From Bombyx mori (Eukaryota > Arthropoda > Insecta > Lepidoptera > Bombycidae): 64,000 nt of DNA. The translations under genes and the position numbers were made by a program. The notes below the pieces were generated by a model. It was given only the letters and a program-made list of their open reading frames with translations. It had not been told where the DNA came from and ran no database searches. The stretch spans positions 5,158,501-5,222,500 of the forward strand of contig NC_085130.1 in assembly GCF_030269925.1 (NCBI RefSeq). Direction: 5' to 3'. Shown one piece after another: positions 20,308 to 31,831 of this stretch (position 1 is the first letter of the stretch; each line of letters starts with the position of its first letter).

Positions 20308-20537
20308 TTTATTTTTATTTATTGCATATATGGATGGACGAGCTCACAACCCACCTGGTGTTAAGTGGTTTTCGGAGCCCATAGACATCTACAATGTAAA
20401 TACCGCTACTCACCTTGAGATATTAGTTTTAAGGTCTCAGTTACAACGGCTGCCCCACCCTTCAAATCGAAACGCATTACTGCTTCACGGCAGAAATAGG
20501 TAGAGTGGTGGTACCTACCCGTGTAGACTCACAAGAC
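20308..20537 (-). mobile_element. Bm1 SINE, 3' half
   Basis: TTTATTGCATATATGGATGG to ACTCACAAGACCTT. More diverged than most copies. Confidence 0.85.
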
Positions 20538-21261
20538 CTTGCCTTTAAATATGTAAAAATTATTAAAAGATACGGCAAACTGTATTTACGTCAACTTCTT
20601 TGATAAGCGAGCTCATTTTTTTGAAATCGAATTTTCAGTTTTTTATTGAGCAATTAAACTGACAAATTTTCATTATTCATAAATTTTTATATATTTTACC
20701 AGGAGATGAAGTAGAAAAAAAAACAAACTTTATAATTTAAATTCACATCTATGTATATATACCTCGGAGAAAGAAAAAAAACGATGCGAAAAAGCCACAT
20801 CCGATCTTATTACTCTTTCATCTATCCTTGTAAAACAAGGCAAAAATATGAAAGGTATTTGCGTTGTCGGGAAGCCAGATAAATTAACTTGCCCCATTCC
20901 TACGAGCGGCATCTCAGCGGGCCGAGCAGATAGTTTCGTTATGAATAAAGTAACTTAATAACATAGTTAACTCAATTTCCATGCCATCCTGCCTAATTTT
21001 ACAAAGCAGCAAGGACATTGGCTTTGAACCTCAGGGCGGCACTGACATTTACGATGCCTCCATGCTTTAGTAGCCAGCAAACATTAGATATACTGAATAG
21101 ATCCTTTACTCCGGGCATTTCAGACAATCAATAATCACTGTTCGCACGTCCTTACGGATCCCTCAGATCTAATAACCTTTGCATTAGACGCCTTCAGCTC
21201 TAACACTAGGAGCAGACTTAGGGACAAAGAGACTCGACAAAGAGTTCGACGTGCAACCTAA
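20538..21261. other. Spacer
   Basis: AT-rich, short spurious frames only. No repeat recognised. Confidence 0.4.
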
Positions 21262-21498
21262 CCCATGAATCAGCTCGCTGAGTTTCTCGCCGGATCTTCT
21301 CAGCGGGTCGCGATTCCGCTCCGGTAGTAGATACATTCGCGAAGCAGCTGCTCTTGAGCTGTTAGGTCTCCTTCAGAGGCGCTCGGGCAGCTGTTAGCAA
21401 ATCCCACCCCTCCAGGCTGAGCCTTTGCTCGCCCACCTGTCTTGGTGAAACTGGAAAGGACCCCGGGTCACCAGTAATCCTTCAATCATAAAAAAAAA
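21262..21498 (+). mobile_element. Repeat D2, poly(A)-tailed
   Basis: Related to D1 over the first ~60 bp (TTTCTCGCCGGATCTTCTC) but then distinct (GCTCTTGAGCTGTTAGG, GGCTGAGCCTTTGCTCGCC). Ends in ATCATAAAAAAAA. Other copies: 37556 (minus), 37915, 40672, 56888. Confidence 0.7.
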
Positions 21499-21548
21499 TC
21501 ACTGGTTGACAACAAACAAGGCAACAACAACCAAGAAGGAATGAGGTT

Positions 21549-21893
21549 ATGTTTTTTTTATTGCCCTTGTAGGCAGACGAGCATACGGCCTACCTGATGG
21601 TGAGTTGTCACCGTCGCCCATGGACTCCAGCAATGCCAGGGGCAGAGCCAAATCGCTGCCTACCGTTAAGTACTCTCCACAAGTGTCGTTTGAAGAAAGA
21701 TATGTCATAGCGGTCGGAAAACACCGTGGAGGGGAGCTCATTCCAAAGCCGGATGGTACGTAGCAAAAAAGATCTCTGGAAACGCACTGTGGGTGAATGC
21801 AATGGCTCCAGGTAGTATGGATGAACTCTACTCCGACGGCGGGCGGTGCGATGGTAAAAACGAGATGATGGTATCATCTCAAACAATTCCTCA
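21549..21893 (-). mobile_element. BMC1-like LINE, 5'-truncated 3' end
   Basis: On the minus strand it encodes the last ~92 residues of ORF2 (MFEMIPSSRFYHRTA ... FFKRHLWRVLNGRQR) without interruption, then the 3' UTR and poly(A) (T run at 21549-21556). Confidence 0.88.
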
Positions 21894-22574
21894 ATCTAAA
21901 ATCTAACGTTTTTTTTTTCCAATTTCAACTAACGGATCCGACCAATGTTATCCTGTCCTAAAACAGCAAAATTTCGAATCCACTGGAAGATGCACGAAAA
22001 AATTCATCAAAATCAGTCCAGACGTTTAGGTGGAGTTCACTAATACACGCATGGACAAAAGACATATATATATATTAAGATTAATAATTTAATTTTATTA
22101 ATTCTAATCTCTTTTTGTGGTAAAAATGTATCACAGAAGTTTGTGCCCTATATATTTTTACATTATTACCGCACAAAATAACACTCTTCTGAGCTTTATC
22201 TAATTAATCCGCTTGCTAATGATAGACCACGTATTCTGTATTAATTTATATTTGCATGATACAGTGATGGATGCACTACGCTAATAATGACGGACGGGAG
22301 ATGCGAATAGTCGCAACCGACTGCAAATGCCTTTGTTCGCGCTGCGTACACTTCAGTACAACAATAATGGGATGAAAACGTAAAAGCTATTGAGAGCGCT
22401 GTCTAGATTAAATCGTTTATTTTACCAAAAACAAAAGACACTGTTAAATAAAATATGAAGTTTAAAACAAAAACCTTTAAATTGCAAATCGAACTAACAA
22501 TTAGTTTTTTTTTATCGTATGATATTAGAGCGAAGTTATTAATTATTTTATAGTCATCTGACCTTGATGCGTCT
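21894..22574. other. Spacer with a LINE-tail-like motif
   Basis: AAAATCAGTCCAGACGTTTA near 22008 and an ATATATATATTAAGATTA stretch resemble RTE-type tails. No gene recognised. Confidence 0.35.
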
Positions 22575-22692
22575 TTTTTTGGTTGCCCTTGTAAGCAGAC
22601 GAGCATATGGCCCACTTGATGGTGAGTGGTTACCGTCACCCATGAACGTCAACAATGCAAGAGGCAGAGCCGAGCCGCTGACTATCGTTTGT
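22575..22692 (-). mobile_element. BMC1-like LINE 3' end fragment
   Basis: Complement of the final ~115 bp (GTTGCCCTTGTAAGCAGACG ... GGCAGAGCCGAGCCGCTG). Strongly 5'-truncated. Confidence 0.8.
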
Positions 22693-23310
22693 GTGTGCAA
22701 GCTATTAAGTTAATCAGACGTCTTGAAGTCAGTGACAAAGACATTTAAATATTTCGTTACATACCAAGCTGATAAAAGCGTGCTAAAAAAAAATCGGTTG
22801 TCTCTAAAGTCAGTTTAATGCAATGAAGTAGGAAACCTATGGAAATGAAACGTCAACCAAAATTTCGTGCCACTGTGACGTCATCTGGCCACAAAACATG
22901 GCGGCTTTAGTGCTGTACAAAAGATTTCAATGTTATCAGGTTTTATCGATAAACGTTCTTGGCTCATTTTATTTTAAATGTTGTTGAGTATTATTTATTT
23001 GTAGAATTTATACTTTAATGGGAAGTAAGTAGGTATATTGTTATGTGCAAATATGATATGATTTAGATGGGTGAAATCTAAGACAAGTTCGTCCTTCGAA
23101 TTTGCCAAGTAAACGATATGATGATTTTTAAAAGTTGCTACACTGATTTTATAAAGTTGTCGTTTGTCGCAAAACATAAAGATATGGCGTAGTTCAAAGC
23201 CATCAGCCCATATCTAGCATGCTAAATGTTATCGTATTTTGAGTACGTGTTTTTCTTAGACTATAACAATCTATTTTAATTGTTTTCCTGACTCTAAAGT
23301 CCGTAACATA
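22693..23310. other. Spacer
   Basis: No gene or repeat family recognised. Short frames only. Confidence 0.35.
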
Positions 23311-23378
23311 CTACCGCAGCGCACCCCAAGGAAGGTGCGCCGCACCATTTGAATCACTTTCGCTTGAGAGTGATTCAA
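23311..23378. other. Two adjacent perfect hairpins
   Basis: GCGCACC...GGTGCGC (7-bp stem, about 23318-23339) is followed by ATTTGAATCACT...AGTGATTCAAAT (12-bp stem, about 23347-23380). Could be part of a transposon end. Function unknown. Confidence 0.5.
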
Positions 23379-24168
23379 ATTTTGAACTTATCAAGGGACT
23401 GCGTGAAAAAAAAACACCTACAGAACATTTATTCATTAATTACAAACGTCATTCCTTGTGACTTCCTCTCTAAAATCACTTAATTATTAAATATTTAACA
23501 AATTTACAATAGTGTTTTACTCACTGCGGAATAAAACTATTTTATTTAAATAGTTCCGAAGAGATTTTGTCGGTAGCCTTTTTCCCGAAATATCTAAACA
23601 GAATGTCTAAATATGTTTTGATGACATATTTTAAAGTGGTATTTATGATTAGTGTCATGATCAATAGATTCCGACCGAAAAATGGATTTTTCGGATGAGG
23701 GCTCCATAATGAATTTAAATACATATAGATAATAGTTTTAGGGCATCGACTTTCTTGAGATCCTATAAAATATGTTTTAATTATTATTTTTGTATGTTTT
23801 AAGCATGATAAATTATGAAATTTTATATAATCAATCATATTAAATCGATATCAAAGTCAATAAATAATGTACAACCCAAAACAGACGGCCGAACTGACGT
23901 GACAATGACATTTGGCGCGCTAAACATGGCGGATTTTCGGCCTCATTAGATGGAGACGGAGATATTTACGTATATTCATGTTTCATTTTATGTACGCACT
24001 GAAATACTGTTATATTGTTTTCCTGCGAGTTAAACTGCTGAGTAAGAACGAGATAGATATATGTTTATGTATGTGCCTTCAAAATGGGTGCTATTTATAT
24101 AAGCAATTGTACGTATAGAACAATATGTCGTGTCCCTACTATATAGGTCTATGGTTTAATGACGATAG
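23379..24168. other. Spacer
   Basis: AT-rich, no frame of interest. Two TGGCGC/ATGGCGG-type motifs near 23915-23935 without a following coding frame. Confidence 0.35.
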
Positions 24169-24578
24169 TTGAACGTGACAACGTCATAAGAAAATACTGA
24201 TGGAATGGTTTCATTTTTCAAAAGAAAATTTTAATTTTATTTGTTTGATAGATATTTTGTATGGATATCGAGGAGGAGGTAAATGGAAATCACTATTAAA
24301 TTGATCAAGTTACATTTATTTGTACGCATAAATACAATTACGTCATTTTTTGTATAGCAGCTGTCCACGCGGATGCATCGCTCACTCAAGTAGGAGAGAG
24401 ACAGATGTCGAACGCTGCCGAACGCGGAGGCCGATTGTGCCTCTTTGTCGCTCGTTGCGCGCTCTCGCTTGCACTTCAAGCCTTAAATGGAACGCCTCAG
24501 AGTGAGGTAACGCCGCATGAGTCATGTTGTTCGTGCGTGCAGCTGGCTCCATCGAATTATAAGACGTTGTCACGTCAA
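24169..24578. mobile_element. MITE-like TIR element, 410 bp
   Basis: Left end TTGAACGTGACAACGTCATA pairs with the right end GACGTTGTCACGTCAA (about 20 of 22 bases). No transposase frame inside. A target duplication is not evident. Confidence 0.65.
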
Positions 24579-25404
24579 AAACTAAATAACAATAGACTTC
24601 ATTTTAAATACCATTAAAAATGTAAATAGCTATATCTTATTTGTAGGAAAATTATGATCAATTCGATTCTTTTCATTAAAGTAAATAAATTACTTCTACT
24701 ATTGAAGAATGGAAGAATTAATAGCACCTCAAAAGTTAAAATCCATTAATTAAGTCGATAAAATACAAATCATGCACAAGAAATAGAAAAACAAACTAGC
24801 AACACTTGAACAAAATCAATTAAAATATTTAATCTACATTCCGTTTTTCTGTACTCGATTGTACACAAAGCAGTCAATTAGTCGAGATTAGTGAACACGG
24901 CCCGTCAATAGAGATGAGCCGTGAGCTGATATGTGTCACATTGAGGTACGTCGAACACCGAACCAAGGGAATCGAGTATTTGTCATATTTTCCACAAAAA
25001 AAAAGGTGGGGTGGCATCCGGTAACCGCTTAACATGAGGTGAGTCGTCAGCTCGTTGAACGATCTAAAAAACTTCAATTCGATTTAATCTCAATTGATTT
25101 ATCACCGACCTTTTAGCTCTGATGTCGAGGAATAAACGGGCACAAGGGACAGCGTCGACTTTACGAGGATATTTCAAAGAAATAACAAGTCTCATTGGCC
25201 GCAAGTGTACAATGAGTAAAGCTTAATAGTTATTGGACTTATAGAAGTTATCGTAAAAGATAATCGCGCTCCGGTCCACAATAGCGGTACCCTTTGTATT
25301 TTATGTCGGTTCAGGAAAAATTCGAGGTTACAGTTTGAAAATTATAGTTCCATGATGTACAATATAGAATTAGTGTTTAATTAAATTAAATTAATATCAT
25401 TTAG
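24579..25404. other. Spacer
   Basis: AT-rich, no gene or repeat recognised. Confidence 0.35.
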
Positions 25405-25560
25405 ATTAGGACGACTTTGGAATCCAGCATCAATGTCGCTATCCACTGCGCGAAGGACAGAAGTGAATGGAAGAACAAAGTCCTGACAAAAGTGCTCAGT
25501 AAAGGTCACGACCCTCAGAACTGAGGAATACGACGCACGGAGGAGGAGGAATATCATTTA
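25405..25560 (+). mobile_element. RTE-like LINE 3' terminus
   Basis: One frame reads AKDRSEWKNKVLTKVLSKGH then DPQN and a stop, followed by GGAGGAGGA repeats. It matches in pattern the C-terminus at 6899-7085. Confidence 0.6.
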
Positions 25561-25692
25561 TTTCGGAAACCAGTCCATATTATACCTAAGTATGTGTACA
25601 TAGATTCGTTGAAATAATATTAAAATTACAATTTAGATTTTGTCGATTAAAACAAATACAAAATAAAATTGTAAACACACTCATACACAAAC

Positions 25693-25947
25693 AATATCAG
25701 TTAAGCCACTGATGGAAGGTTCTCTTGTGAGCCCGCATGGGTAGGTACCGCAGCCCTGTCTGTTTTTGCCGTGAAGCAGTAATGCGTTTCGGTTTGAAGG
25801 ATAGGGCAGCCGTTGTAAAAATACTGAGACCTTAGAACTTAAATCTCAAAGTGGGTAGCGCATTTACGTTGCAGATCTCTATGGGCTACAGTAACCACTT
25901 AACACCAGGTGGGCTGTGAGCTCATCCATCCATGTAAGCAACAAAAA
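25693..25947 (+). mobile_element. Bm1 SINE, 3' half
   Basis: From the CTCTTGTGAGCCCGCATGGG point to CCATGTAAGCAACAAAAAAA. Head missing. Confidence 0.85.
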
Positions 25948-27039
25948 AAATAATTCAAAAAAAATTCTTTGAAGGGGTCTTATTGCTGGTACTACTAGCG
26001 TTGCTGACATCTATAGATTCTTTTTACTATTGTAACGCCAGTTTTTTTTTTTTTTTAAATCATTTTAGCCTTAATATGTGTGTGGAATAAACACAACATT
26101 GTTATTTTCAATTGTTTTTATTTATTGGTGTAAGTCTCCCAGAGCCGTAAGTGGTGGCGCCCTGAGATCCTCCTCAATGAGTCTCCTGTTCACCGGTTGT
26201 CTACCGGTGGTGACGTGTCTTGAAGTGGTGCGACTCGGCCCCGTGTCTCTCGACCCATAGACCACCTTTTGGGGAGTGACGCGACTGGGCCTCATGTAGC
26301 ATCGGCATACCAGGGGCACCCTTAGGCACAGGCACGTTATACTATTAAAACACTAGACGAGCCACCAATCTGAACAACGAAAACCGACGATTTAACTAGG
26401 TCCAAAGTCCAAACAACGAAAACCGCTGTTCCAATCAACTGATTCCGATTTACCTTTTCAACGAACAATCTTATTCTCGACTGCTGCTCACACACCATAT
26501 AATATCCTTGTTATAAGTAAACTAAAACACGAAAGCCATGTGCAAGTTCGGGTTACAAAAAGCCGACCGAAGACACGGGATGTTCCATATTTTACTATTA
26601 TAACATTGGTACAGAAAACGATGTGGATGTGGCAAAATTAAATTTCGAAATTTATTTATTTGAACTACGAACAGTTCTAGATTTAGTGCCATTATTTAAT
26701 TACTGGCCAGTTTGAGTGTTACCATAAGCTTCTGTTCCGCTATGGAGGGTGATGCGATTGGACAACTGATGTCCAATATAGTTGAGATACCGATGTCGTA
26801 ATGTGTCCCTTGTATGATAATGAATGAATTTGTGATATGCATTGCCACCTCTAGAATATCAACAACTATTAGATTGAGCAGCATTGATTTCCCATAAACA
26901 CAAAAACATATGGTTAGATATCCAAAGCAGATTGGTGATGGATGTTTGATGAATTGGATGACTTAGACCAGTGCGAAAGAAAGCGAGGCTACTAAAAAGG
27001 AAACAACAATAAAAAATAAATGGGAATGGATTTAAAGAT
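25948..27039. other. Mostly unassigned; includes a GC-rich island with an open minus frame
   Basis: At 26122-26319 a minus-strand frame of 65 codons lies in GC-rich sequence and is followed, on that strand, by AATAAATAAAAAC, like the 3' end of a gene or element. No family recognised. The rest shows nothing clear. Confidence 0.35.
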
Positions 27040-27171
27040 TCCCTTAAATCGAATGACTTGGTTGTGCAGTAGTTGCTTCAGACTGTTATGCCGAGAGTCG
27101 TAAATTCGATTCCCACATTGGATCAACATTGAATAAAGAACAGCTTCGTTTGCTCTCTGTCTGAGTGCTTA
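27040..27171 (+). mobile_element. Probable tRNA-derived SINE head
   Basis: TTGTGCAGTAGTTGC (box A-like) and CGTAAATTCGATTCCCAC (box B-like) are about 50 bp apart, as in tRNA-derived SINE promoters. The Helitron at 27172 has landed directly after it. Confidence 0.5.
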
Positions 27172-27589
27172 TCTATATATTAATACGTGAAGGAAAAACT
27201 TTGTATCCCTTTTTACGAAAATTGCGCGGATGGAGGAGTATGAAAATTTGCACACTTATAGAGAATATAGAGAAGAAGTGCACAATGCAAATATTTTTTT
27301 AAAATAATGCATAAAAGATACATTAAATCAATAAAGAAAACACTACACACACTAAATACCATGTATTTGACGCACACACGCATGCATACTATTTATTGTC
27401 AAACTTTTGTTCTTGACGTCTGTTGTCAAATTGAGGATAGATTAAATATTCTTTGTATTTGTTAATATTTTTATAGTGTAGTCTTGGCGAAATTTGTGAT
27501 TATAGAAGTATAAAATACAATCATAATAGTGTACAAACTTACAATTTTAATTAATTATAGTCGAATTTCGACTACTGCGGGACCTCTAG
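27172..27589 (+). mobile_element. Non-autonomous Helitron, complete ends (418 bp)
   Basis: Starts TCTATATATTAATACGTGAA, ends CTAG, sits between A and T. A short 3' hairpin (AGTCGAATTTCGACT) lies about 18 bp before the end. No helicase frame. Ends are proved by the empty sites described for the copies at 30893 and 43900. Confidence 0.88.
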
Positions 27590-27604
27590 TTATCTATAAT
27601 ATGT

Positions 27605-27775
27605 AAATCTACAGTGGTTACAAAATAGATGTACTTAATGGATAGGCTAATATTTATATGAGTGTTGGACTCCCTACACCAGTTGCGGGGGCGTTAATGA
27701 TGTGAATCTTTGTGGGGGTGAGAAATAATAATGTTAATTTTAAATGCCCAGCGAAGCGGAGGAGTACAGCTAGTA
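27605..27775 (-). repeat. Copy of the CTAGCTGTACCCGTCC repeat
   Basis: Reverse complement of 3383-3560 (GCCCCCGCAACTGGTGTAGG). About 80 percent alike by eye. Confidence 0.6.
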
Positions 27776-28082
27776 CATTTATATATTTAAATGTATAAAG
27801 TGTTTGTCAGTGTCCGTTACCCATAACGCGGGGAATCGTATGCATGATGCCACATCCAATATAATCCAGCTTCATATTTGTTTGTTTTGTACCCTTATCA
27901 CTGCTCAGCTGACCCGAGTCCGCAGTCGACTGTGAACTAACCGATTTGTATTGTGTTTCTTCAACGTAACTTTTAGTGTAACGCGTCATTCCGAAGTTCT
28001 GTGGGTAAGATAATATTACCCAATACGATTTGTATCGAAACTTTTAACAAATACTTAAATTAAATTAATATGTTAGAGGAAG
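27776..28082. other. Spacer
   Basis: No gene or repeat recognised. Confidence 0.35.
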
Positions 28083-28370
28083 TCTGAAAGTGGCACCTGT
28101 GACAGAAAAGCTGAGAAGTGCGCGTTTGGGATGGTATGGACATGACAAGACGAAATGAAAATGAGGTTGGTAAGAGAGTGTTAACCATGAATGTGGAAGG
28201 ATATAGAGGAAGAGGTAGACTAAGAAGAAATGGATGGATTACGTGAAAGACGATATGGATATGAGGGGAGTGAGCGAAGAAATGGTATATGATAGAAGAG
28301 TATGGAAGGAGAAAACAAGTTGCGCCGACCCCAGGTGACTGGGAGAAGGGCAGGATAATGATGAATGATG
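28083..28370 (+). mobile_element. RTE-like LINE ORF2 C-terminal fragment
   Basis: Broken frame with RSARLGWYGH, VLTMNVEGYRGRGR and a VKDDMDMRGVSEEMVYDRRVW-like run, the usual C-terminus of RTE-type ORF2, then CAGGATAATGATGAATGATG as tail. At least one stop and frameshift. Confidence 0.7.
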
Positions 28371-28502
28371 ATTTTAATAGATAAATTGTAATAGTCTCAG
28401 TAATATTAAGCTTATTCTAAAACTTGGTTTTATTGTCACTGCGCATACGTCTGGATTAAGTTGGGCTTATGTAAATATGTCGTAAGGTTTTAGTCTCCTG
28501 CT

Positions 28503-28660
28503 CAATGCTAGCAATAGATTTCTGGCCGGATCTTCTCAGTGGGTCGCGATTCCGATCCGATGGTAGATTCTGCAATGCACTTGCTAGGGCTAGTGTTAGC
28601 AAATTCTCTCATATTAAGCTCGCGAGCTTACCTAACCGTCCGTGAGAAGCTCAAATAGTT
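28503..28660 (+). mobile_element. Repeat D1, diverged
   Basis: GCCGGATCTTCTCAGTGGGT and GATGGTAGATTCTGC landmarks. No A tail preserved. Confidence 0.65.
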
Positions 28661-28667
28661 TTATCGT

Positions 28668-29106
28668 CGTCGTGGCCTAAAGGATAAGACGTCCGGTGCA
28701 TTTGTGTTGAGCGATGCACCAGTGTTCGAATCTCGCAGGCGAGTACCAATTTTTCTAATGAAATATGTACTTAACAAATGTTCACGATTGACTTCCACGG
28801 TGAAGGAATAACATCGTGTAATAAAAATCAAACCCGCAAAATTATAATTTGCGTAATTACTGGTGGTAGGACCTATTGTGAGTCCGCGCGGGTAGGTACC
28901 ACCGCCCTGCTTATTTCTGCCATAAAGCAGTAATGCGTTTCGGTTTGAAGGGTGGGGCAGCCGTTGTAACTATACTTGAGACCTTAGAACTTATATCTCA
29001 AGGTGGGTGGCGCATTTACGTTGTAGGTGTCTATGGGCTCCAGTAACCACTTAACACCAGGTGGGCTGTGAGCTCGCCCATCCATCTAAGCAATAAAATA
29101 AAAAAA
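28668..29106 (+). mobile_element. Bm1 SINE, full length
   Basis: GTCGTGGCCTAAAGGATAAG (box A region), GTTCGAATCTC (box B), then body and the AGCAATAAAATAAAAAAA tail, about 440 bp. Confidence 0.93.
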
Positions 29107-29489
29107 GCCTCTTATGGCCGCAGGTATGGAAAAAGATAGCTGGTAGGCCAGTGTAGTAACTTTAGTCTTAATTGAGATTAGTTTTACGGCTTAATCTCGC
29201 GTGCATTATTGTCATTATATTTCTGACGTTTTGAATACTGAACGTCTTCCATTATCACGAGCGTCGAAGATGTTATTGATATTATAAATATGGTGCACAA
29301 TATTTCGACACACGCAAAGAATAACATTGTAAATCCTATTTAACTAAGACCGAGTTACAATGTTGTTCCTTGCGCTTGACGATTTATCCGAAACGTCAGA
29401 AACAATATAACTACATTAATGAATTCAAAATTAAATCGTAAAAGTATTTTTATTAGGTTGCTACGACTTGCGAATTTTTTATTTTAACA

Positions 29490-29735
29490 AGTTTTTTTTA
29501 TTGCTTAGATGGGTGGACGAGCTCACAGCCCACCTGGTGTTAAGTGGGTACTAGAGCCCATAGACATCTACAATGTAAATGCGCCACCCACCTTGAGATA
29601 TAAGTTCTAAGCTCTCAGTATAGTTACAACGGCTACCCCACCCTTCAAACCGAAACGCATTACTGCTTCACGGAAGAAATAGGCGGTGTGGTGGTACCTA
29701 CCCGTGCGGACTCACAAGAGGTCCTACCATCAGTG
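29490..29735 (-). mobile_element. Bm1 SINE, 3' half
   Basis: TTTTTTTTATTGCTTAGATG to CCTACCATCAGTG. Duplicated at 31508. Confidence 0.9.
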
Positions 29736-29802
29736 AAAAGTAAGTTTATAATAAGTTTCGATAAAGAGTTTATTAAGACGCTAACATTCTTTATTATACA
29801 CT

Positions 29803-30262
29803 AGCTTTTGCCCGGGACTTCGTCCGCGTGGAATAGTTACATTGTAATAACGCTAAATTTTACCCGCCTCTTCATTTACGTAGAAAGTGTAAATATTTTT
29901 GAATAATAGAGAATGTTAAGGAGCTATTTAAGGTACCGAAATCAAGCTTTTTAACCGACTTCAAAAGAGGAAGTTATCAATTCGACTATCTATGTCCGAT
30001 TTCTCGAGAACGCTTGAACCGATTCTGATAATTGTTTTTTTTTTTTTGTTCGAAAGGGTAGACTTCCCAAATGGTCCTGTATCTAAAGATCTAATGATGG
30101 GATCCTGAAGAAATCCAGAAAAAAAAGTATTTATTTGGATAGGGATTAAAATCACCTTTATAAAAAAACCTTCACAAATAATGCATTATTTTAGAACAAA
30201 TTTAGTTAGCATAAAAAACGTTATAGCGGGCCAGCCTTTAAATATAGACATATACTACATAG
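29803..30262 (+). repeat. CTAGCTTTTGCCCGGGACTTCG repeat, cut by the duplication edge
   Basis: Same element as 31832-32600, which continues to CAGCTTTATAATATTAGTAT. Here the right part is missing because the duplication joint intervenes. Confidence 0.65.
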
Positions 30263-30275
30263 ACATAGTGAAGTC

Positions 30276-30714
30276 GTCGTGGCCTAAAGACGTCCGGTGC
30301 ATTCGTATCGAGCGATGCACCGGTGTTCGAATCTCGCTGGCGGGTACCAATATTTCTAATGAAATACGTACTCAACAAATGTTCACGATTGACTTCCACG
30401 GTGAAGGAATAACATCGTGTAATAAAAATCAAACCCGCAAAATTATAATTTGCGTAATTACTGGTGGTAGCACCTACTGTGAGTCCGCGCGGGTAGGTAC
30501 CACCGCCCTGCTTATTTCTGCCGTAAAGCAGTAATGCGTTTCGGTTTGAGAGGTGGGGCAGCCGTTGTAACTATACTTGAGACCTTACAACTTATATCTC
30601 AAGGTGGGTGGCGCATTTACGTTGTAGGTGTCTATGGGCTCCAGTAACCACTTAACACCAGGTGGGCTGTGAGCTCGTCCATCCACCTAAGCAATAAAAA
30701 TAAAATAAAAAAAA
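30276..30714 (+). mobile_element. Bm1 SINE, full length
   Basis: Paralogue of the copy at 28668. Lacks GGATAA after CCTAA in the head (reads GCCTAAAGACGTCC). Confidence 0.93.
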
Positions 30715-30892
30715 GCCTCTTATGGCCGCAGGTATGGAAAAAGATAGCCGGTAGGCCAGTGTAGTAGCTTTAGTCTTAATTGATATTACTTTTACGGCTT
30801 AATCTCGCGTGCATTATTGTCATTATATTTCTGACGTTTTGAATACTGAACGTCTTCCATTATCACGAGCGTCGAAGATGTTATTGATATTA

Positions 30893-31307
30893 CTAGAGGT
30901 CCCGCAGTAGTCGAAGTTCGACTATAATTAATTGTAAGTTTGTACCCTATTATGATTGTATTTTAAACTTCTATAATCACAAATTTCGCCAAGACTACTA
31001 CATTATAAAAAATATTAACAAAAACAAACAATATTTAATCTATTCTCAATTTGACAACAGACGTCAAAAACAAAAGTTTGACAATAAATAGTATGCATGC
31101 GTGTGTGTGTCAAATACATGGTATGTAGTGTGTGTAATGTTTTTTTTATTGATTTAATGTATCTTTTATGCATTATTTTAAAAAATATTAGCATTGTGCA
31201 CTTCTTCTCTATATTTTCTATAAGTGTGGAAAATTTCATACTCCTCCGTCCGCGCAATTTTCGTAAAAAGGGATACAAAGATTTTGCTTCACGTATTAAT
31301 ATATAGA
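30893..31307 (-). mobile_element. Non-autonomous Helitron, 415 bp, with paralogous empty site
   Basis: On the minus strand it begins TCTATATATTAATACGTGAA and ends ACCTCTAG. The surrounding sequence GATATTA / TAAATATGG is continuous at 29280-29300 in duplication unit 1, so the insertion lies exactly between A and T with no target duplication. Confidence 0.93.
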
Positions 31308-31507
31308 TAAATATGGTACACAATATTTCGACACACGCAAAGAATAACATTGTAAATCCTATTTAACTAAGACCGAGTTACAATGTTGTTCCTTGCGCGT
31401 GACGATTTATCCGAAACATTAGAAACAATATAACTACAATAATGAATTCAAAATTAAATCGTAAAAGTATTTTTATTGGGTTGCTGCGACTTGCGATTTT
31501 TTTATTT

Positions 31508-31769
31508 TAACAAGTTTTTTTTTTTTATTGCTTAGATGGGTGGACGAGCTCACAGCCCACCTGGTGTTAAGTGAGTACTAGAGCTCATAGACATCTACAA
31601 TGTAAATGCGCCACCCACCTTGAGATATAAGTTCTAAGGTCTCAGTATAGTTACAACGGATACCCCACCCTTCAAACCGAAACGCATTACTGCTTCACGG
31701 AAGAAATAGGCGGTGTGGTGGTTGGTACCTACCCGTGCGGACTCACAAGAGGTCCTACCACCAGTGAAA
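31508..31769 (-). mobile_element. Bm1 SINE, 3' half
   Basis: Paralogue of 29490. Has an extra GGTTG within GTGGTGGTTGGTACC. Confidence 0.9.
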
Positions 31770-31831
31770 AGTAAGCTTATAATAAGTTTCGATAAAGAGT
31801 TTATTAAGACGCTAACATTCTTTATTATACA

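Larger units (their letters stand above)
28668..30272 (+). repeat. Segmental duplication, unit 1
   Basis: Order: full-length Bm1 (+), 390-bp unique segment, Bm1 half (-), segment starting ACTAGCTTTTGCCCGGGAC. Repeated collinearly at 30273-32292. Unit 1 lacks the Helitron. Confidence 0.9.
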
